Below the pieces are notes generated by a model that was not told where the DNA came from, did not search any database, and saw only the letters and a program-made list of their open reading frames with translations. DNA of 64,000 nucleotides from Desulfosudis oleivorans (GTDB lineage: Bacteria > Desulfobacterota > Desulfobacteria > Desulfobacterales > SURF-7): the NCBI GenBank assembly GCA_020723325.1, contig DYJD01000011.1, positions 77,373-141,372 on the forward strand. The letters are read 5' to 3'. A program made the translations under genes and the position numbers. Positions 23,996 to 33,492 of the stretch are shown piece after piece. How positions within the stretch are numbered: position 1 is the first letter of the stretch; each line of letters starts with the position of its first letter.

Positions 23996-25405
23996 ATGAA
24001 CACAACTCCTGAGCAGATCGATTTATGGCGTGGTGTTGCTTCGGAACATCAGCGGCTTGAATTCAAGGAAGCCAAGACCCAGTTGGACAGTAGAAAACTG
24101 TATCGATATTGTGTGGCCCTAGCCAATGAGGGTGGCGGCCGCCTACTGCTCGGGGTTGCGGATAAACCACCCAGACTTGTGGTAGGTACGGCGGCGTTTC
24201 CGAATCCGGTGGACTTGGCCGCCAGAATTTTTCAGGCCCTCGGGTTCCGTGTGGATATCGAGGAAGTTCAGCATCCGGATGGACGGGTCCTTGTTTTTAA
24301 TATCCCCTCGCGCCCTCGGGGAACAGCATATCATTTTGAAGGCTCTTATTTGATGCGCTCCGGCGAAGCCCTGGCCCCCATGAGCGAGGACCAGCTTCGG
24401 CGTATCTTTGCTGAAGGCGAGCCGGACTGGCTTGAAGCCTTTTCCCGAACCAGTCTCGATGAGCAGGGAGTTGTCGATTTGTTGGATACCCAAGCCTTTT
24501 TTGATTTATTGCATTTACCCTATCCCACCCATCGCAAGGGTGTGCTGGCGCGACTGATCCAGGAACGGCTGGTGGATGAAAGCGAGGATGGTTATGCCGT
24601 CCGTCGTCTGGGGGGCTTGATGTTGGCTCGTAGATTGGCTGATTTTGATGATCTTATGCGCAAGGCGCCGCGAGTCGTGGTCTATACCGGCAATTCCAAG
24701 TTAGAGACAAGGCTGGATCATTTGGAGGCCAAAGGAATTGCCGTCGGTTTTCAAGGACTGGTAGCTTTTATCATGGGACAACTACCCCGTCATGAAGTCA
24801 TCGAAAACGCCCTTCGCAAGGAGAATCTGCTGGTTCCGGAGATCACCATTCGTGAGTTAACGGCTAACGCCCTAATTCACCAGGATTTCAGCATCGGCGG
24901 CGCCTCGGTCATGGTGGAGATATATGCCAACCGGGTGGAAATTTCCAATCCCGGTGCGCCCATTGTTCCAGTGGAGCGGTTTATCGACGGATATCAGTCA
25001 CGCAACGAGCGCCTGGCCGACCTGATGCGTCGCATGGGGATCTGCGAGGAAAAAAGCAGCGGTATCGACAAAGTGATCCACGCAGTGGAAATGAATCGGC
25101 TGCCGGCTCCGGACTTTCGAACCGGCCATCAGCGCACCATTGCCGTTCTTTTTGGTCGCAGGGAATTCGAGGGCATGGATCGAGAGGAGCGCATTCGGGC
25201 TTGCTACCAGCACTGTGCCTTGAGATACGTCATGGCCGAGCACATGACTAATCAATCCCTGCGCGAACGCTTCCAATTACCTGAGAATAAAAGCGCCGTC
25301 GTTTCCCAAGTCATTGCCCAATCCATTGAAGCCGGGATAATCAAAACCGATGAGCGGGTCGGCGCATCCCGGAAATTCGCCCGTTATTTGCCCTTCTGGG
25401 CCTGA
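23996..25405 (+). CDS. AlbA_2 (Schlafen-like) domain and HATPase_c_4 protein, putative transcriptional regulator
   Basis: 469 residues. The N-terminal AlbA_2 domain (about 15-135) shows E-x-LEFKEAK and ALANEGGGRLLLGV. The middle has RELTANALIHQDF (about 287-299) with VEIYANRVEISNPG, the GHKL-type ATPase C4 module. The C-terminal 80 residues look like a winged helix (SLRERFQLPENKSAVVSQVI). Such proteins are often coded beside type I restriction systems and are taken to be regulators; the role is inferred. It shares a duplicated promoter repeat with hsdM, which could let it control both. Confidence 0.85.
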   Translation: MNTTPEQIDLWRGVASEHQRLEFKEAKTQLDSRKLYRYCVALANEGGGRLLLGVADKPPRLVVGTAAFPNPVDLAARIFQALGFRVDIEEVQHPDGRVLVFNIPSRPRGTAYHFEGSYLMRSGEALAPMSEDQLRRIFAEGEPDWLEAFSRTSLDEQGVVDLLDTQAFFDLLHLPYPTHRKGVLARLIQERLVDESEDGYAVRRLGGLMLARRLADFDDLMRKAPRVVVYTGNSKLETRLDHLEAKGIAVGFQGLVAFIMGQLPRHEVIENALRKENLLVPEITIRELTANALIHQDFSIGGASVMVEIYANRVEISNPGAPIVPVERFIDGYQSRNERLADLMRRMGICEEKSSGIDKVIHAVEMNRLPAPDFRTGHQRTIAVLFGRREFEGMDREERIRACYQHCALRYVMAEHMTNQSLRERFQLPENKSAVVSQVIAQSIEAGIIKTDERVGASRKFARYLPFWA

Positions 25406-25556
25406 AAGTTATTTTAGCGTTACTACTTTTATGAGATCATCAGATTTCAATAACAAAATAATAACAGTAATGTACTTATTTAAGCGTTTGCCTTTCCATG
25501 CCTTTTGTATGGCCGAATCTCGCCCATCCTTAAGTGCGATTTGAATAAACAATCAT

Positions 25557-25608
25557 CAACATATTGAATTTGCAAATCCATTGACACATTTTCACCCGTG
25601 GGCTATGT
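25557..25608 (+). repeat. 52-bp direct repeat, copy B, carrying a promoter
   Basis: Second copy of the repeat at 23901-23952, with differences at only about four positions, located before hsdM. Confidence 0.85.
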
Positions 25609-25609
25609 T
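25581..25609 (+). promoter_or_regulatory. Promoter of the hsdM-hsdS-hsdR operon
   Basis: TTGACA (25581-25586), 17 bases, TATGTT (25604-25609). The hsdM ATG follows at 25679. Confidence 0.7.
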
Positions 25610-25678
25610 CCTTTAAAAATCGTTTTTATCATTTCAAGTTTACCGGAAAATACAGTGGCATAACGGAATTAGGGAAGT

Positions 25679-27754
25679 ATGAATGCGGAAGAGCTGAAGC
25701 AATTGGAAGCGGATCTGTGGCGCAGCGCCGATACGCTGCGGGCCAACTCGGATTTGAAATCGAGTGAATATTCCACCCCGGTGCTGGGATTGATTTTTCT
25801 GAAATTCGCCGACAACCGCTATCGGCGCTTTGAAAAGGAAATTTTAGAAGAATACGCCGGACTCAAAGGCACCCGCCGGGAAAAGCCCTTGAGTGATATC
25901 GCCATCGAAAAATGCGGCTTTTACCTGCCGGACCATGCCCGCTATGATTATCTGCTCAAATTGCCCGAAGAGGCGGACGTTGCCGGCTCCATTAAAAAGG
26001 CCATGGAGGCCATTGAAGAGTACAAGCCGGAATTGAACGGCGTGTTGCCCCGGGACGAGTATTTTCGGCTGAGCCGGACTGACAAGAGCATCCCCGGCCA
26101 ATTGCTGAAAAATTTTTCCACCATTCCCCAAACCGCCGTGGGGGACATTTTCGGCCAGATTTATGAATACTTTTTGGGCAATTTCGCCATGGCCGAGGGC
26201 CAGGGCGGCGGCGAGTTTTTTACCCCCCGGTCGGTGGTGCGCCTGATGGTGGAAATCATCGAACCTTTTGGCGGCACGGTGTTCGACCCGGCCTGCGGCT
26301 CCGGAGGCATGTTCGTGCAGTCCGCCAAATTCATCGCGCGGCACCGGGATGAACTGGCGAACGGCACCGGCGGGGATATCTATGTGTACGGCCAGGAAAA
26401 GACCAGGGAGACAGTGAAACTGGCCAAGATGAACCTGGCGGTCAACGGCTTGCGCGGGGACATCAAACAGACCAATACCTACTACGAAAACCCCCACGAC
26501 AGTTTCGGCCGCTTTGACTATGTGCTGACCAATCCGCCCTTTAACGTGGACGAGGTCAGCCTCAGCAGCGTGGAAAAAGACCGGCGCTTCAACACCTACG
26601 GCATCCCCCGCAAGAAAACCAAGGTCAAGAAAAGCGAGCAGGGCAAGGAAACCGTGCCAAATGCCAACTATCTGTGGATCAATCTCTTTGCCACCTCGCT
26701 GAACGAAAAAGGCCGGGCCGCCCTGGTCATGGCCAATTCCGCTTCGGACGCCCGGCATTCCGAAGCCGATATCCGCCAGACCCTGATCGAAAAGAACCTG
26801 ATCTACGGCATGCTGACCCTGCCCTCCAATATGTTCTACACGGTCACCCTGCCGGCCACTCTCTGGTTTTTCGACAAAGCCAAGGGGGATGATGACCGCA
26901 TCCTGTTCATCGACACCCGCAATATCTTTATCCAGATCGACCGGGCCCACCGAGAGTTTTCCGAAGAACAGATCAGCAATATCGCCATCATCAGTCACCT
27001 GCGCCGGGGCAAACGGGATAAATTCGTCCGGCTCATCGACCGTTATTTTTCAAAAGGAATGGAAAAGCTCGCCGAAAACAAAGAACGGGTGGGGCCGGTA
27101 TCCGAGCAACTCCTTGAGGTGCTGGAAAACAACGGCGGCAAAACAGCCGTGGCCGAATTGGTGAGCCAGTGGGCCGGGCTCAAGAAATTGCAGGCTGCAT
27201 ATCAGGCCTATCTCGGCAAGGACGAATCAGAGATCGACATCGATAAGAAGAACACGTCCCAGCAGTTACTGCGGCAGGCCTTTGATCCTTTTTTTACCGG
27301 CCTCCATGACGGACTGAAGCAACTGGGCAAGATCATCCGTAACCATGAAAAGGCCCAGGCCGAGGCAGCTAAAAAAGAGAACAAAAGGCAGGCTATGGAC
27401 CGAAAGACCAAGGCATTGAAAACCGCTCTGGAAGAACTCCAGGCCGAAGTCCGGAATGCCGAGACGTATTTTAAACACATTCATTGGCTCCAGGATCGGT
27501 TTCCAAAGGCAACTTATGAGGATGTCACCGGGCTTTGCAAATTGGCCGACCTGAAAGATGTCCAAGAGCAGGATTATTCGCTTAACCCCGGGCGCTATGT
27601 GGGAGTTGTGATTGAGGAGGACGGAAAGACGGAGGAGGAGTTTTTGGAGGAGCTATTGGTCATGCATGAAGAAATATTAAAACTCAATAAGGAGGCTAAT
27701 AGCCTGGAGTTAATCCTTAAGGATACTGTTACTAAAATTATTGGGGAAGAATGA
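25679..27754 (+). CDS. hsdM: Type I restriction-modification system, N6-adenine methyltransferase subunit M
   Basis: 691 residues, longer than the classic 500-residue HsdM because of a C-terminal coiled-coil-rich extension (KNHEKAQAEAAKKENKRQAM region). The N-terminal HsdM_N helical domain (LKQLEADLWRSADTLR) precedes the SAM motif DPACGSGGMF (about 201-210) and the catalytic NPPF (about 285-288, LTNPPFN). With HsdS it methylates adenine in both strands of a bipartite site and protects the host; with HsdR it restricts foreign DNA. Its stop overlaps the hsdS start (ATGA). Confidence 0.97.
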   Translation: MNAEELKQLEADLWRSADTLRANSDLKSSEYSTPVLGLIFLKFADNRYRRFEKEILEEYAGLKGTRREKPLSDIAIEKCGFYLPDHARYDYLLKLPEEADVAGSIKKAMEAIEEYKPELNGVLPRDEYFRLSRTDKSIPGQLLKNFSTIPQTAVGDIFGQIYEYFLGNFAMAEGQGGGEFFTPRSVVRLMVEIIEPFGGTVFDPACGSGGMFVQSAKFIARHRDELANGTGGDIYVYGQEKTRETVKLAKMNLAVNGLRGDIKQTNTYYENPHDSFGRFDYVLTNPPFNVDEVSLSSVEKDRRFNTYGIPRKKTKVKKSEQGKETVPNANYLWINLFATSLNEKGRAALVMANSASDARHSEADIRQTLIEKNLIYGMLTLPSNMFYTVTLPATLWFFDKAKGDDDRILFIDTRNIFIQIDRAHREFSEEQISNIAIISHLRRGKRDKFVRLIDRYFSKGMEKLAENKERVGPVSEQLLEVLENNGGKTAVAELVSQWAGLKKLQAAYQAYLGKDESEIDIDKKNTSQQLLRQAFDPFFTGLHDGLKQLGKIIRNHEKAQAEAAKKENKRQAMDRKTKALKTALEELQAEVRNAETYFKHIHWLQDRFPKATYEDVTGLCKLADLKDVQEQDYSLNPGRYVGVVIEEDGKTEEEFLEELLVMHEEILKLNKEANSLELILKDTVTKIIGEE

Positions 27755-28917
27755 AAAGTAGATTGTCCCAGAATAAAAGTTTTGATTTGATCAAACTTGG
27801 AGATGCAATCCTTTTACAGCGTGGATTTGACATCACAAAAAATGAGCAGAATGAAGGAAATATCCCAATAGTTTCTTCATCTGGTGTTGCAAGTTATCAT
27901 AACCAATGGAAGGTCAGAGGGCCGGGAGTAGTTATCGGACGGAAAGGTACCCTTGGTACAGTGCATTATCTGAAAGGAAATTTTTGGCCTCATGATACTA
28001 CACTGTGGGTCAAGGATTTTAAGGGAAATGAAGTACGTTTTGTTTATTATTTTTTGAAAACTTTACATTTGGAAAATTTTGACACTGGGGCTTCAAATCC
28101 GACAATTAACAGGAATCATATTCATAAAATAAAGGTGATCTTTCCTAAGCCGAAAGTGCAGGAAAAAATCGCCGCCATCCTCTCCGCCTACGACGACCTG
28201 ATCGAAAACAACAAACGCCGCATTGCCCTGCTGGAAAAAATGACCGAGGAGATCTACCGGGAATGGTTTGTGCGCTTTCGTTTTCCCGGCCATGAGAAGG
28301 TGAAGTTTGTGAAGGGAGTGCCGGAGGGATGGGAAATAAAAAAAGTTGAAGATATTGTGAAGCGAAAACGATTCGGTCGAATTTACAGAGAAACAGAGCT
28401 ATTTCATGATGGTAATATTGTCGTTATTGATCAATCCCGTAAAGAATGGCTTGGTTTTCATAATAATAAGCCAGATCATGATGCTTCTATAGAAAATCCT
28501 TTGATTCTTTTTGGGGATCATAGTTGTAAAATGCAGATTATGATTGAACCATTTTCTTTAGCTGAAAACGTCATTCCATTTTCTGCGAAAATTGATATGC
28601 CAATACTGTTTCTTTTTTATTTGGTAAACTCTCTAGTAGAAACTGAGGAATATAAAAGGCATTGGACGGAACTAATAAAAAAGGAAGTATTGATACCAAA
28701 ATATAATCTCCAACAACAATATGATGATCATGTACGTAATTTAATCGTGCTAAGAAGAAAACTGAAGTCTGTTAACGTGATTTTAAATATGACTAGGGAT
28801 CTCTTTTTAAACCGTCTGATTTCAGGCAAACTTTCTGTGGAAGACCTCGACATCCAATTCCCTCCCAGCATGCGTGAGGAGATTGAAACCGAACAACAGG
28901 AAACCGCCCATGCCTAA
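27751..28917 (+). CDS. hsdS: Type I restriction-modification system, specificity subunit S
   Basis: 388 residues. Two target-recognition domains (about 1-130 and 190-345) are separated by a conserved helix (KIAAILSAYDDLIENNKRRIALLEKMTEEIYREW, in part). The C-terminal FLNRLISGKLSVEDLDI is the second conserved region. The recognised site cannot be read from sequence. Base composition is mosaic: both recognition domains are AT-rich, while the central helix (28150-28320) is GC-rich like hsdM and hsdR. This is a common sign of domain exchange. Confidence 0.95.
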   Translation: MKSRLSQNKSFDLIKLGDAILLQRGFDITKNEQNEGNIPIVSSSGVASYHNQWKVRGPGVVIGRKGTLGTVHYLKGNFWPHDTTLWVKDFKGNEVRFVYYFLKTLHLENFDTGASNPTINRNHIHKIKVIFPKPKVQEKIAAILSAYDDLIENNKRRIALLEKMTEEIYREWFVRFRFPGHEKVKFVKGVPEGWEIKKVEDIVKRKRFGRIYRETELFHDGNIVVIDQSRKEWLGFHNNKPDHDASIENPLILFGDHSCKMQIMIEPFSLAENVIPFSAKIDMPILFLFYLVNSLVETEEYKRHWTELIKKEVLIPKYNLQQQYDDHVRNLIVLRRKLKSVNVILNMTRDLFLNRLISGKLSVEDLDIQFPPSMREEIETEQQETAHA

Positions 28918-31900
28918 CTTTATCTCCGAAGATCAGATTGAGCAGGCCGTTCTGCAGAAACTGCAAAAGGAGTTCGGCTTTGAGATGCTTAATTGCTACA
29001 CCGCGACCCAGGACGATCTGAACGACGGGTCGAATCGGGCGGATAAGCGCAATGTGATCCTCGGAGACCGTTTGAAAGCAGCGGCGCTGCGCCTGAATCC
29101 CGACATCCTGGAACCCGCCGTGGAAGAGGCTCTGGTCAGACTGACCGACAAGCGCCAGGCCATGTCCCCCATTGCGGCCAACCGGGAAATCTACACCCTG
29201 ATCCGGGACGGAATCCCGGTGGAATACGAAAACCAGGAAGGGAAAAAGGAACACGGCCGGGTAAAGGTGATCGACTTCAACTCCAGCCATGCGGAGGCCA
29301 ACCAATTTTTGGCCGTGTCCCAGCTTTGGATCAGAGGGGAGATGTATTACCGGCGGCCGGATATCCTCCTTTACGTCAACGGCATCCCCCTGGTGTTCAT
29401 CGAGCTGAAGAACTCCAATGTGAAATTGAAAACCGCCTTTGACGACAACCTCACCAATTACAAGAAGGACATTCCCCAGTTGTTTCTGACCAATGCCTTC
29501 TGCATCCTGTCCAACGCCATCGAGACCCGGGTGGGGAGTTTTACGGCCGGCTGGGAACATTTCTTCAACTGGCTGCGGGTGGAGGATGAGAAAGAGAAAG
29601 TGGACCGGGAAAAGGTGAAACGCGAGGGCACCAGTCTGGAATACGCGGCGGCCGGGCTCTGCGCGCCGGCAAGACTGCTCGATTACATCGAAAATTTCAT
29701 CCTCTATCATCGGGAGACCCAGAAGATCATTGCCATGAACCACCAGTTCATGGGGGTCAACAACGCCTTTCAGGCCTTCAAGGAACGAGAGACGCGCCAG
29801 GGCAAGCTCGGCGTGTTCTGGCATACCCAAGGGTCGGGCAAAAGTTTTTCCATGATCTTTTACGTGCGCAAGATTTCCCGCAAGCTGGAGGGTGACTTCA
29901 CCTTTGTGGTGGTCACCGACCGGGAGGATCTGGACGGGCAGATTTATCGAAACTTCCTGAATACCGGCACGGTCCAAAAGCACGAGGCGGCCCAGCCCAA
30001 GAATAGTGACGAGATGCGGAAATTCCTGGGCCGGAACAAGCGCATCGTGTTCACCCTGATCCAAAAATTCCGCTACGACAAAGGCAAGGACTATCCGCTG
30101 TTGTCCGATGACAAGGATATCATCGTCATCGTGGACGAGGCTCATCGCACCCAGTATAAATCCCTGGCCGAAAACATGCGCAAGGGCCTGCCCAACGCCC
30201 AGTACCTGGCCTTTACCGGCACGCCGCTCCTGGGCCGGGAACGCAAGACCAACGCCTGGTTCGGGGACTATGTCAGCGAGTACAATTTCCAGCAGTCCAT
30301 GGACGAGGGGGCCACCGTGCCCTTGTTCTACCAGAAACGCGTGCCTGAAATGTTGATCCAGAATGAGGATTTAAGCGACGAATTTTACCGGATCCTCGAA
30401 GACGAAAACTTGGATGAGATCCAGCAGGCCAAGCTGGAGAAAAAATTCGCCCAGGAGATCGAGGTGATCAAGCGGGACGACCGGCTGGAGACCATTGCCA
30501 AGGACATTGTCTATCATTTTCCCCGGCGGGGCTATCTGGGCAAGGGGATGGTGATCGCGGTGGACAAGTTCACCGCCGTAAAAATGTACGACAAGGTTCA
30601 ACGGCTCTGGAAAGCGGAAATCAAAGCCCTGCTGGGCCGCATCGCGAAATCCGGCAATGAAGTCGAAAAGCGTCGGCTGAAAAAGATAAAGGATTACATG
30701 CGCCGGGTGGAAATGGGGGTGGTGCTCAGCGCCGAGGCCGGTGAGGAAAAGAAGTTCGCCGAGCGGGGACTGGACATCAAGCCCCACCGGGACCGCACGG
30801 AACAGGTGGACGAACACGGGCACGACATCGAATACAATTTCAAGGACCCGGAACACCCCCTGCAACTGGTGTTTGTCTGCGCCATGTGGCTGACCGGCTT
30901 TGACGCGCCGACAGTGTCCACCCTTTACCTGGACAAGCCCATGAAGGACCATACCCTGATGCAGACCATTGCCAGGGCCAACCGGGTGACGACCGTTCAA
31001 ATCAACGGGGTGGTGAAACGAAACGGCGAGATCATCGATTACTACAATGTCTTTCGCAATATGAAAAAAGCCCTGAAGGACTATGCCCAGGGCGAAAAAG
31101 GCTTGGAAGATCCGCCGGTGCGGGAGAAAGCCGTTTTGTTTCGCTTGCTGGATGATGCTATTGAGCAGGGAATTGCTTTTTGCCGGGGGTGCGGGATCGA
31201 TATCCCCCTGTTGCTGGAAAAAGAGGAAGTATTCAAGAGCATCAACACATTCAAGGATTATGCCGACATTCTCCTTGAAAATGACAACCGGCGCAAAGGG
31301 TTTGTCGTGCATGACAACACCATTTCCAGTCTGTACGAAGCCTGCAAGCCGGAAATCCTGGGGCGCAGACAGCAAAGAATCGTGGCTGTTTTTGAATATC
31401 TGCGAGGGGTCCTCGACAGCATCATCGATCAAAAGGATATTGATGCGGTATGTTTGAAAATTGCGGATCTGCTGGATGAAAGCATTGTCGTGGACAATGC
31501 CGAAGGCTTTTCCATTCAGGAGCATCGGGCGGAATGGCAGATCATTCAAAAAGGCCGGTCTTGGGACCTCAGCAAAATCAACTTCGAAAAGCTTAAGGAG
31601 GAGTTCAAGGCCACTGCCTTTAAAAATATTGAGATCGCCGACTTGCGGGCTTTTATTGAGCGAAAGCTGGAGCAGATGATCCATCAGAACATCACCCGCA
31701 TTAATTTTGCTCAACGCTTGCAACAAATCATCGATGCTTATAACGCCGGCGGCTCATCCACGGAGAATTATTTCGACGAACTCATGTCCTTTACCAGGGA
31801 CATGCAGGCCGAAGACGAACGCCATATCCGGGAAGGCCTTACCGCGGATGAACTGGAGTTGTTTGATCTGCTGAAACAGGATAAGATGACCCAGGAAGAA

Positions 31901-32146
31901 ATCCAAAAGGTGAAACTTGCGGCCAAACACCTGCTGCGCAGACTATTGGAAGAGCATCCCAAGGTGTTGGTGCAGGACTGGTTCAAGGACTCCCAGACTC
32001 AAAAGCAAGTGCGCACCGCTGTTGAAAAGGTGCTGGACGATACTTTACCGGCGAGCTATGATCGGGAAATATTCCGGAAAAAATGTAATAACGTGTATGA
32101 ATTGATATTGGATCATGCCAGCAAGGGCAGGAAGTGGGCGGCGTGA
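28910..32146 (+). CDS. hsdR: Type I restriction-modification system, endonuclease/translocase subunit R
   Basis: About 1078 residues from the ATG at 28910 (MPNFISED), which overlaps the end of hsdS; a longer frame opens at 28874. The nuclease core shows RRPDILLYVNGIPLVFIELKN (PD-ExK type, about residues 148-168). SF2 motor motifs are Walker A TQGSGKSF (about 306-313) and DEAH in VDEAHRTQ (about 407). A long helical C-terminus binds the methylase core. It cleaves unmethylated DNA after ATP-driven translocation. All motifs are intact, so the system looks functional. Confidence 0.97.
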   Translation: MPNFISEDQIEQAVLQKLQKEFGFEMLNCYTATQDDLNDGSNRADKRNVILGDRLKAAALRLNPDILEPAVEEALVRLTDKRQAMSPIAANREIYTLIRDGIPVEYENQEGKKEHGRVKVIDFNSSHAEANQFLAVSQLWIRGEMYYRRPDILLYVNGIPLVFIELKNSNVKLKTAFDDNLTNYKKDIPQLFLTNAFCILSNAIETRVGSFTAGWEHFFNWLRVEDEKEKVDREKVKREGTSLEYAAAGLCAPARLLDYIENFILYHRETQKIIAMNHQFMGVNNAFQAFKERETRQGKLGVFWHTQGSGKSFSMIFYVRKISRKLEGDFTFVVVTDREDLDGQIYRNFLNTGTVQKHEAAQPKNSDEMRKFLGRNKRIVFTLIQKFRYDKGKDYPLLSDDKDIIVIVDEAHRTQYKSLAENMRKGLPNAQYLAFTGTPLLGRERKTNAWFGDYVSEYNFQQSMDEGATVPLFYQKRVPEMLIQNEDLSDEFYRILEDENLDEIQQAKLEKKFAQEIEVIKRDDRLETIAKDIVYHFPRRGYLGKGMVIAVDKFTAVKMYDKVQRLWKAEIKALLGRIAKSGNEVEKRRLKKIKDYMRRVEMGVVLSAEAGEEKKFAERGLDIKPHRDRTEQVDEHGHDIEYNFKDPEHPLQLVFVCAMWLTGFDAPTVSTLYLDKPMKDHTLMQTIARANRVTTVQINGVVKRNGEIIDYYNVFRNMKKALKDYAQGEKGLEDPPVREKAVLFRLLDDAIEQGIAFCRGCGIDIPLLLEKEEVFKSINTFKDYADILLENDNRRKGFVVHDNTISSLYEACKPEILGRRQQRIVAVFEYLRGVLDSIIDQKDIDAVCLKIADLLDESIVVDNAEGFSIQEHRAEWQIIQKGRSWDLSKINFEKLKEEFKATAFKNIEIADLRAFIERKLEQMIHQNITRINFAQRLQQIIDAYNAGGSSTENYFDELMSFTRDMQAEDERHIREGLTADELELFDLLKQDKMTQEEIQKVKLAAKHLLRRLLEEHPKVLVQDWFKDSQTQKQVRTAVEKVLDDTLPASYDREIFRKKCNNVYELILDHASKGRKWAA

Positions 32147-32152
32147 TCAGTA

Positions 32153-32182
32153 TATGTATTCGCCTTATATGTATTCGCCTTT
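32153..32182. repeat. 15-bp tandem duplication
   Basis: TATGTATTCGCCTTA is repeated at once with its last base changed, directly downstream of hsdR. Probably a slippage product. Confidence 0.6.
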
Positions 32183-32271
32183 GAAGACCGTTTCACAGAG
32201 TAGGACATGATAAACAGAGATGGTCTGTAATCCTCACTCTGCTTAAAGGCTTGCGCAGCAAGGAGTAGGGT

Positions 32272-33492
32272 ATGATTGGAACTCAAAAATTGATTTACAC
32301 CATGAACCTCAAGAATTTTTTATCATACGGTGAAAGAAATGAAGCCATTCAACTTGAATCGCTAAATGTGTTGATCGGAAAAAATTCATCGGGAAAATCA
32401 AATCTCATTGAAGCGCTCAGTTTGCTGAATGCAACGCCTAAGGATCTGGCGGCGCCTATCCGGGAGGGGGGCGGTATAAGTGAATGGTTGTATAAAGGTT
32501 CAAATCGCGTGCCAGTGGCGGAAATTGATATCACCTTTGATTATCCGGATGACCCGATCCCGCTTCGCTATCGCCTTGGGTTTACAGAGGTTAAACAACG
32601 ACTTGAAATCATAGACGAAGTGATCGAATGTGAAAGAAAAACCAGTCCCAAAGAAGCGGATGTATATTTTTATTATCGCTATCAAAAAGGAACGCCGGTG
32701 GTTAATGTGAGGCCTATTGCCACCGAGTGCGCCCCGGCCGGTAATAAAACACGCACACATCGCCAACTGAAAAGGGAAGACTTGGATGTCAACCAGTCTG
32801 TTTTGTCCCAACGCAAGGATCCGGACCAATATCCGGAGATTACCTATCTCTCCAGCCATTTTGCACAAATGAAATTGTACCGGGACTGGAACCTTGGGCG
32901 CTATACCCCACCGAGATTACCGCAAAAGCCGGATCTGCCGGAGGATTTTTTATTGGAAGACGCTGCCAATCTTGGCCTTGTGTTGAATGATTTGCAGCAT
33001 CGCTCTCAAACCAAACAAATGATTCTATCCAAGTTGAAAGCCTTCAATCACGATATTGAAGATCTAACAACCAAAGTGCATGGCGGGACCGTCCAATTGT
33101 TTCTTCATGAAAAGGGCTTGAAGCATCCCATACCCGCCACTCGTCTTTCGGACGGGACCCTGCGCTATATCTGTTTGCTTGCCATTTTATGCCATCCCAC
33201 TCCCCCAAAAATTGTTTGTATTGAGGAACCGGAACTCGGGCTCCATCCGGATGTTCTCCCAATCATTGCCGAACTTTTAATTGAGGCTTCTAACAGGACA
33301 CAGCTTTTTATTACAACACACTCGGATGTTCTTGTTTCCGAACTTACCGATGTTCCTGAAAGCGTCATCGTTTGCGAGCAAGACATAGATGGCACATCCT
33401 TGAAGCGCCTTAGTAAACAAAATCTCGAAGAATGGCTGAATAAATATTCTCTTGGGGAATTATGGCGCATGGGTGAAATAGGAGGCGTATAA
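32272..33492 (+). CDS. AAA-family ATPase (AAA_21/RecF-SMC-like), candidate defence protein
   Basis: 406 residues. Walker A GKNSSGKS at residues 36-43 follows the RecF/OLD-like start MNLKNFLSYGERNEAI. The signature and Walker B region is SDGTLRYICLLAIL and CIEEPELGLHPD (about 310-325), then TTHSDVLVSEL. AAGGAG precedes the ATG. It ends in TAATG, overlapping the DUF4276 gene by one base, so the two act as a unit. Split ATPase-plus-nuclease-like pairs of this kind (OLD-like, PARIS) are antiphage systems. That link is inference from architecture and location after hsdR. Confidence 0.88.
   Translation: MIGTQKLIYTMNLKNFLSYGERNEAIQLESLNVLIGKNSSGKSNLIEALSLLNATPKDLAAPIREGGGISEWLYKGSNRVPVAEIDITFDYPDDPIPLRYRLGFTEVKQRLEIIDEVIECERKTSPKEADVYFYYRYQKGTPVVNVRPIATECAPAGNKTRTHRQLKREDLDVNQSVLSQRKDPDQYPEITYLSSHFAQMKLYRDWNLGRYTPPRLPQKPDLPEDFLLEDAANLGLVLNDLQHRSQTKQMILSKLKAFNHDIEDLTTKVHGGTVQLFLHEKGLKHPIPATRLSDGTLRYICLLAILCHPTPPKIVCIEEPELGLHPDVLPIIAELLIEASNRTQLFITTHSDVLVSELTDVPESVIVCEQDIDGTSLKRLSKQNLEEWLNKYSLGELWRMGEIGGV

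Larger units (their letters stand above)
25406..25678. other. Spacer between the regulator and hsdM
   Basis: 273 AT-rich bases; holds promoter repeat copy B at 25557-25608. I see no terminator and no gene. Confidence 0.5.

Noticed and set aside
25844-26998. Minus-strand open frame of 384 codons inside hsdM
   Set aside because: Antisense shadow of an intact, motif-complete methyltransferase in GC-rich DNA.
28793-30145. Minus-strand open frame of 450 codons over hsdS/hsdR
   Set aside because: Same reason: shadow of a conserved gene.
30371-31726. Minus-strand open frame of 451 codons inside hsdR
   Set aside because: Antisense to the HsdR motor and C-terminal region; no ribosome site and no recognisable protein.
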